Positions 63,156 to 64,000 of a DNA stretch of 64,000 nt are shown piece by piece. This stretch comes from SKVR01 sp964453995. Its GTDB lineage: Bacteria; Bacteroidota; Bacteroidia; Bacteroidales; UBA7960. The stretch is taken from positions 1-64,000 of the forward strand of contig CAYVQC010000013.1 in the NCBI GenBank assembly GCA_964453995.1, in the 5' to 3' direction. Position numbers and translations under genes: made by a program. Position 1 is the first letter of the stretch, and each line of letters opens with the position of its first letter. Below the pieces are notes generated by a model. It saw only the letters and a program-made list of their open reading frames with translations, was not told the DNA's origin and ran no database searches.

Positions 63156-64000
63156 ATGAAAAAGAACCGCGAAAAATTAAAAGAAGGATTAATTGAGCAG
63201 ATTAAAAAATTTTTTATCAATAACCCTAAATCAAAATACAATCATAAGCAGATAAGTAAACGTCTTTCGGGTATTGAAGAGTCAGACCGAAAGTATATTA
63301 ACGGTTTGCTATATCAACTTGCGAAAGAAGGATTTATTGTCGAAGTTTATAAAGGCAAATTTGTTCTAAATCCGCAGGAGCGAGAAAAACACCGTGAAAA
63401 AGCTGCAGTAATTTCTGGCACTGTCGATATGAAACAGACAGGTAAAGCTTATGTAATTACAGATCAACTACTTGAAGACGTTCAAATATTAGCTAATAAT
63501 ACCAACCAGGCTCTTCATGGTGATGAAGTTAAAGTAAGGCTTTTCCCCCAACGAAAAGGAGCCAAGATTGAAGGGGAAATCATCGAAATTATAAAAAGAA
63601 AGAAAACTCGCTTTGTAGGTGTTGTAGAAAAGCAACGCAACTTTGCTTTTCTTATCCCTGATAATAAGGCCACGCCAGTAGATATTTTCATTCCCCTTGA
63701 CCAATTACAAGGGGCTAAACCAGGGCAAAAAGCTGTAGCAGAACTAACAGACTGGCCCCCTCAGGCAAAAAATCCATTTGGCAAAATTGTAAAAATACTT
63801 GGTAAACCAGGAGATAATGAGGTAGAGATTCATGCAATCCTGGAAGAATATAATCTCCCCTATTCTTTTGATCAAAAAATTGAACAAGAAGCAAATAACA
63901 TTTCCCCGGATATTCCTTCAGATGAAATTCAAAGGCGCACAGATTTCAGAAATATTACAACCATTACCATAGATCCTGAAGATGCAAAAGATTTCGATGA
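63156..64000 (+). CDS. rnr: Ribonuclease R, 5' part (runs off the right edge)
   Basis: 281 codons in view, beginning MKKNREKLKEGLIEQIKKFF at the ATG at 63156. The N-terminal helix-turn-helix-like part, then cold-shock domains (GTVDMKQTGKAYVITDQLLE; RFVGVVEKQRNFAFLIPDN) lead into the start of the RNB nuclease domain (TITIDPEDAKDFD), where the window ends. A processive 3'-5' exoribonuclease that degrades structured RNA. Divergent from the DUF4175 gene. Confidence 0.95.
   Translation, partial: MKKNREKLKEGLIEQIKKFFINNPKSKYNHKQISKRLSGIEESDRKYINGLLYQLAKEGFIVEVYKGKFVLNPQEREKHREKAAVISGTVDMKQTGKAYVITDQLLEDVQILANNTNQALHGDEVKVRLFPQRKGAKIEGEIIEIIKRKKTRFVGVVEKQRNFAFLIPDNKATPVDIFIPLDQLQGAKPGQKAVAELTDWPPQAKNPFGKIVKILGKPGDNEVEIHAILEEYNLPYSFDQKIEQEANNISPDIPSDEIQRRTDFRNITTITIDPEDAKDFD

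Noticed and set aside
1..64000. CRISPR arrays, tRNA genes or rRNA genes
   Set aside because: Intergenic regions were read for repeated spacers and T-arm-like sequences and none were convincing; a tRNA or covariance-model scan would settle it.

Overview
This 64 kb window is a chromosomal segment of a member of the Bacteroidota, probably an anaerobic or fermentative relative of the Bacteroidales/Marinilabiliales (the order is my inference). Evidence includes a gliding-type gldE-gldD pair, a secreted lamin-tail protein with a type IX secretion-like C-terminus, an UpxY-type antiterminator, a short ATP synthase epsilon subunit, an S2 protein with a long charged tail, Bacteroidota promoters (TTTG, about 20 bases, TAnnTTTG), few Shine-Dalgarno sequences, several TTG starts, and a ptb-buk pair for acyl-phosphate fermentation. 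It is mostly core chromosome. I see no complete insertion sequence, prophage, CRISPR array, rRNA or tRNA. A run of 100 Ns (33073-33172) marks an unresolved assembly join.

Layout. 1-7160: 5' part of glyS, a lipid kinase, asd, a large secreted lamin-tail protein and comF. 7447-16282: two tandem membrane-anchored coiled-coil paralogues ending in a terminator, pheT, deoC, an opposing nucleotidyltransferase-fold gene, then gldE-gldD. 16608-18341: an ECF sigma factor and a probable non-zinc anti-sigma factor. 18360-26408: an envelope glycan/lipid island with an LpxL-like acyltransferase, a GINT1-like propeller, a GNAT, an O-antigen ligase, a CDP-glycerol glycerophosphotransferase-like protein, a GT4 glycosyltransferase and an ATP-grasp enzyme. 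26493-32963: hflX, a small membrane protein, trpS, recJ and atpDC, all on the minus strand. 33302-36320: a RibF relative that has lost its FAD-synthetase motifs, an AI-2E family transporter and a radical SAM/SPASM protein. 36361-40601: the rplM-rpsI-rpsB-tsf and pyrH-frr translation cluster, with a clear promoter and terminator.

40944-48257: a DUF4105 (Lnb-like) protein, a VOC dioxygenase, a WlbA-like sugar dehydrogenase, an UpxY-type NusG paralogue with a sugar transferase, a TauE/SafE transporter and a flippase-like protein. 48641-51293: an Hsp20 chaperone, a 126 bp element that can fold end to end (MITE-like), and ptb-buk. 51449-56512: a tiny secreted protein made of six W-K-x-E-A repeats, a 1234-residue sensor kinase and a methyltransferase. 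56635-59697: two exact parS sites, one inside a 36 bp perfect palindrome, just downstream of mnmG, then ybeY and a RsbW-like ATPase. 59684-64000: a DUF4175 giant coiled-coil protein and, divergently, the start of rnr.

The most distinctive items are the tandem parS sites next to mnmG, the catalytically degenerate RibF, the self-complementary 126 bp element, the W-K-x-E-A repeat protein, and the envelope island that combines LPS-type genes with a teichoic-acid-type enzyme.
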